A stretch of DNA of 5,738 nucleotides from an uncultured Cytophagaceae bacterium (GTDB taxonomy: Bacteria > Bacteroidota > Bacteroidia > Cytophagales > Microscillaceae), in the NCBI GenBank assembly GCA_937899305.1, contig CALDJV010000590.1:1-5738 (forward strand). The letters are read 5' to 3'. This document shows, piece by piece, positions 5,588 to 5,738 of this stretch. Both the position numbers and the translations under genes were made by a program. The notes beneath the pieces were generated by a model. The model searched no databases. It saw only the letters and a program-made list of their open reading frames with translations, and was not told where the DNA came from. Position 1 is the stretch's first letter; each line of letters starts with the position of its first letter.

Positions 5588-5713
5588 AGTCCATAGTCCA
5601 CGGTCGACAGTCCATAGTTTTTTTAGTTGGGAGTTAATAGTCAGGAGTTGGTAGTTTTTTGCTACTGAGTCAATGGTCCATAGTTTTTTTAGTCCACAGT
5701 CGACGGTCCAATG
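5588..5713. repeat. Heptamer-phased tandem repeat array (RGTYNNN)
   Basis: Units beginning AGT or GGT recur every 7 bases. Starts are 5588, 5595, 5602, 5609, 5616, 5625, 5632, 5639, 5646, 5653, 5668, 5675, 5682, 5691, 5698 and 5705; one off-consensus unit (GCTACTG) at 5661 keeps the phase. Two subtypes alternate in blocks: AGTCCAY/RGTCGAC and AGTTGGN/AGTTAAT. Three units are expanded poly-T versions (AGT plus five or six T) of 8 or 9 bases. The array begins 14 bases from the crcB start, and a further poly-T unit (5575-5587) fills that gap. It is not coding. It resembles the heptanucleotide short tandem repeats known in filamentous cyanobacteria, but with different units. Confidence 0.8.
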
Positions 5714-5725
5714 CTGTTTCCTTAA
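5708..5725 (-). repeat. 18-base dispersed repeat word, copy 2 (inverted)
   Basis: The minus strand reads TTAAGGAAACAGCATTGG, identical to plus-strand 551-568. It overlaps the last unit of the heptamer array. Relative to the word, the heptamers run in the opposite sense from copy 1. The bases beyond it to the window end (GCAGCCC...) show no match to copy 1. Confidence 0.75.
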
Positions 5726-5738
5726 GCAGCCCTAGCAA

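Noticed and set aside
5575..5601. Longer form of CrcB from a GTG at 5601
   Set aside because: The extra nine residues come from repeat DNA, and family members start near the ATG at 5574.
5588..5713. CRISPR array
   Set aside because: The period is 7 bases with no repeat-spacer structure, and no cas gene is nearby.

Overview
This looks like chromosomal DNA from a member of the Bacteroidota, most likely a Cytophagales-type marine or soil bacterium. The evidence is AT-rich spacers, A-rich leaders without a clear Shine-Dalgarno sequence, a TAnnTTTG-type promoter element, and a TonB-dependent receptor that opens with a CarboxypepD_reg-like domain. The genus cannot be fixed from the sequence alone.

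Layout. Bases 1-995 hold no convincing gene. They contain a terminator-like hairpin (about 354-389), one copy of an 18-base word (551-568), short runs of a heptamer repeat (567-587, 681-701) and an octamer-phased array (766-850). A small single-pass membrane protein of unknown function follows on the plus strand (996-1226). It converges on a secreted thioredoxin-fold protein (1995-1384, minus), and the two share a strong hairpin terminator (1255-1293). Upstream of the thioredoxin on the minus strand is a 759-residue TonB-dependent receptor (4399-2120). The two genes are separated by two hairpins, the second of which looks like an intrinsic terminator. A 257-base divergent spacer separates the receptor from msrB (4657-5115, plus). 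It contains a good minus-strand promoter element, a perfect 14+14 base A/T-only inverted repeat, and a 28-codon open frame ending one base before the msrB start. msrB converges on crcB (5574-5203, minus) over a long hairpin. The crcB leader and everything upstream of it to near the window edge is a 7-base-phased repeat array, capped by a second, inverted copy of the 18-base word.

How the genes may work together. MsrB repairs oxidised methionine and needs thiol reductant. The secreted thioredoxin-fold protein is a possible thiol-disulfide enzyme in the periplasm, so it is not the direct partner of a cytoplasmic MsrB. The receptor imports an unidentified ligand. Its plug carries a CxxC pair, and together with the adjacent periplasmic WCxxC protein this suggests, as inference only, a metal- or redox-linked uptake function. 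CrcB exports fluoride and appears to be an independent gene.

The genes themselves are ordinary. The least explained material is the non-coding DNA: two families of phased short tandem repeats (7-base and 8-base periods) and the 18-base word that abuts heptamer runs at both ends of the window.
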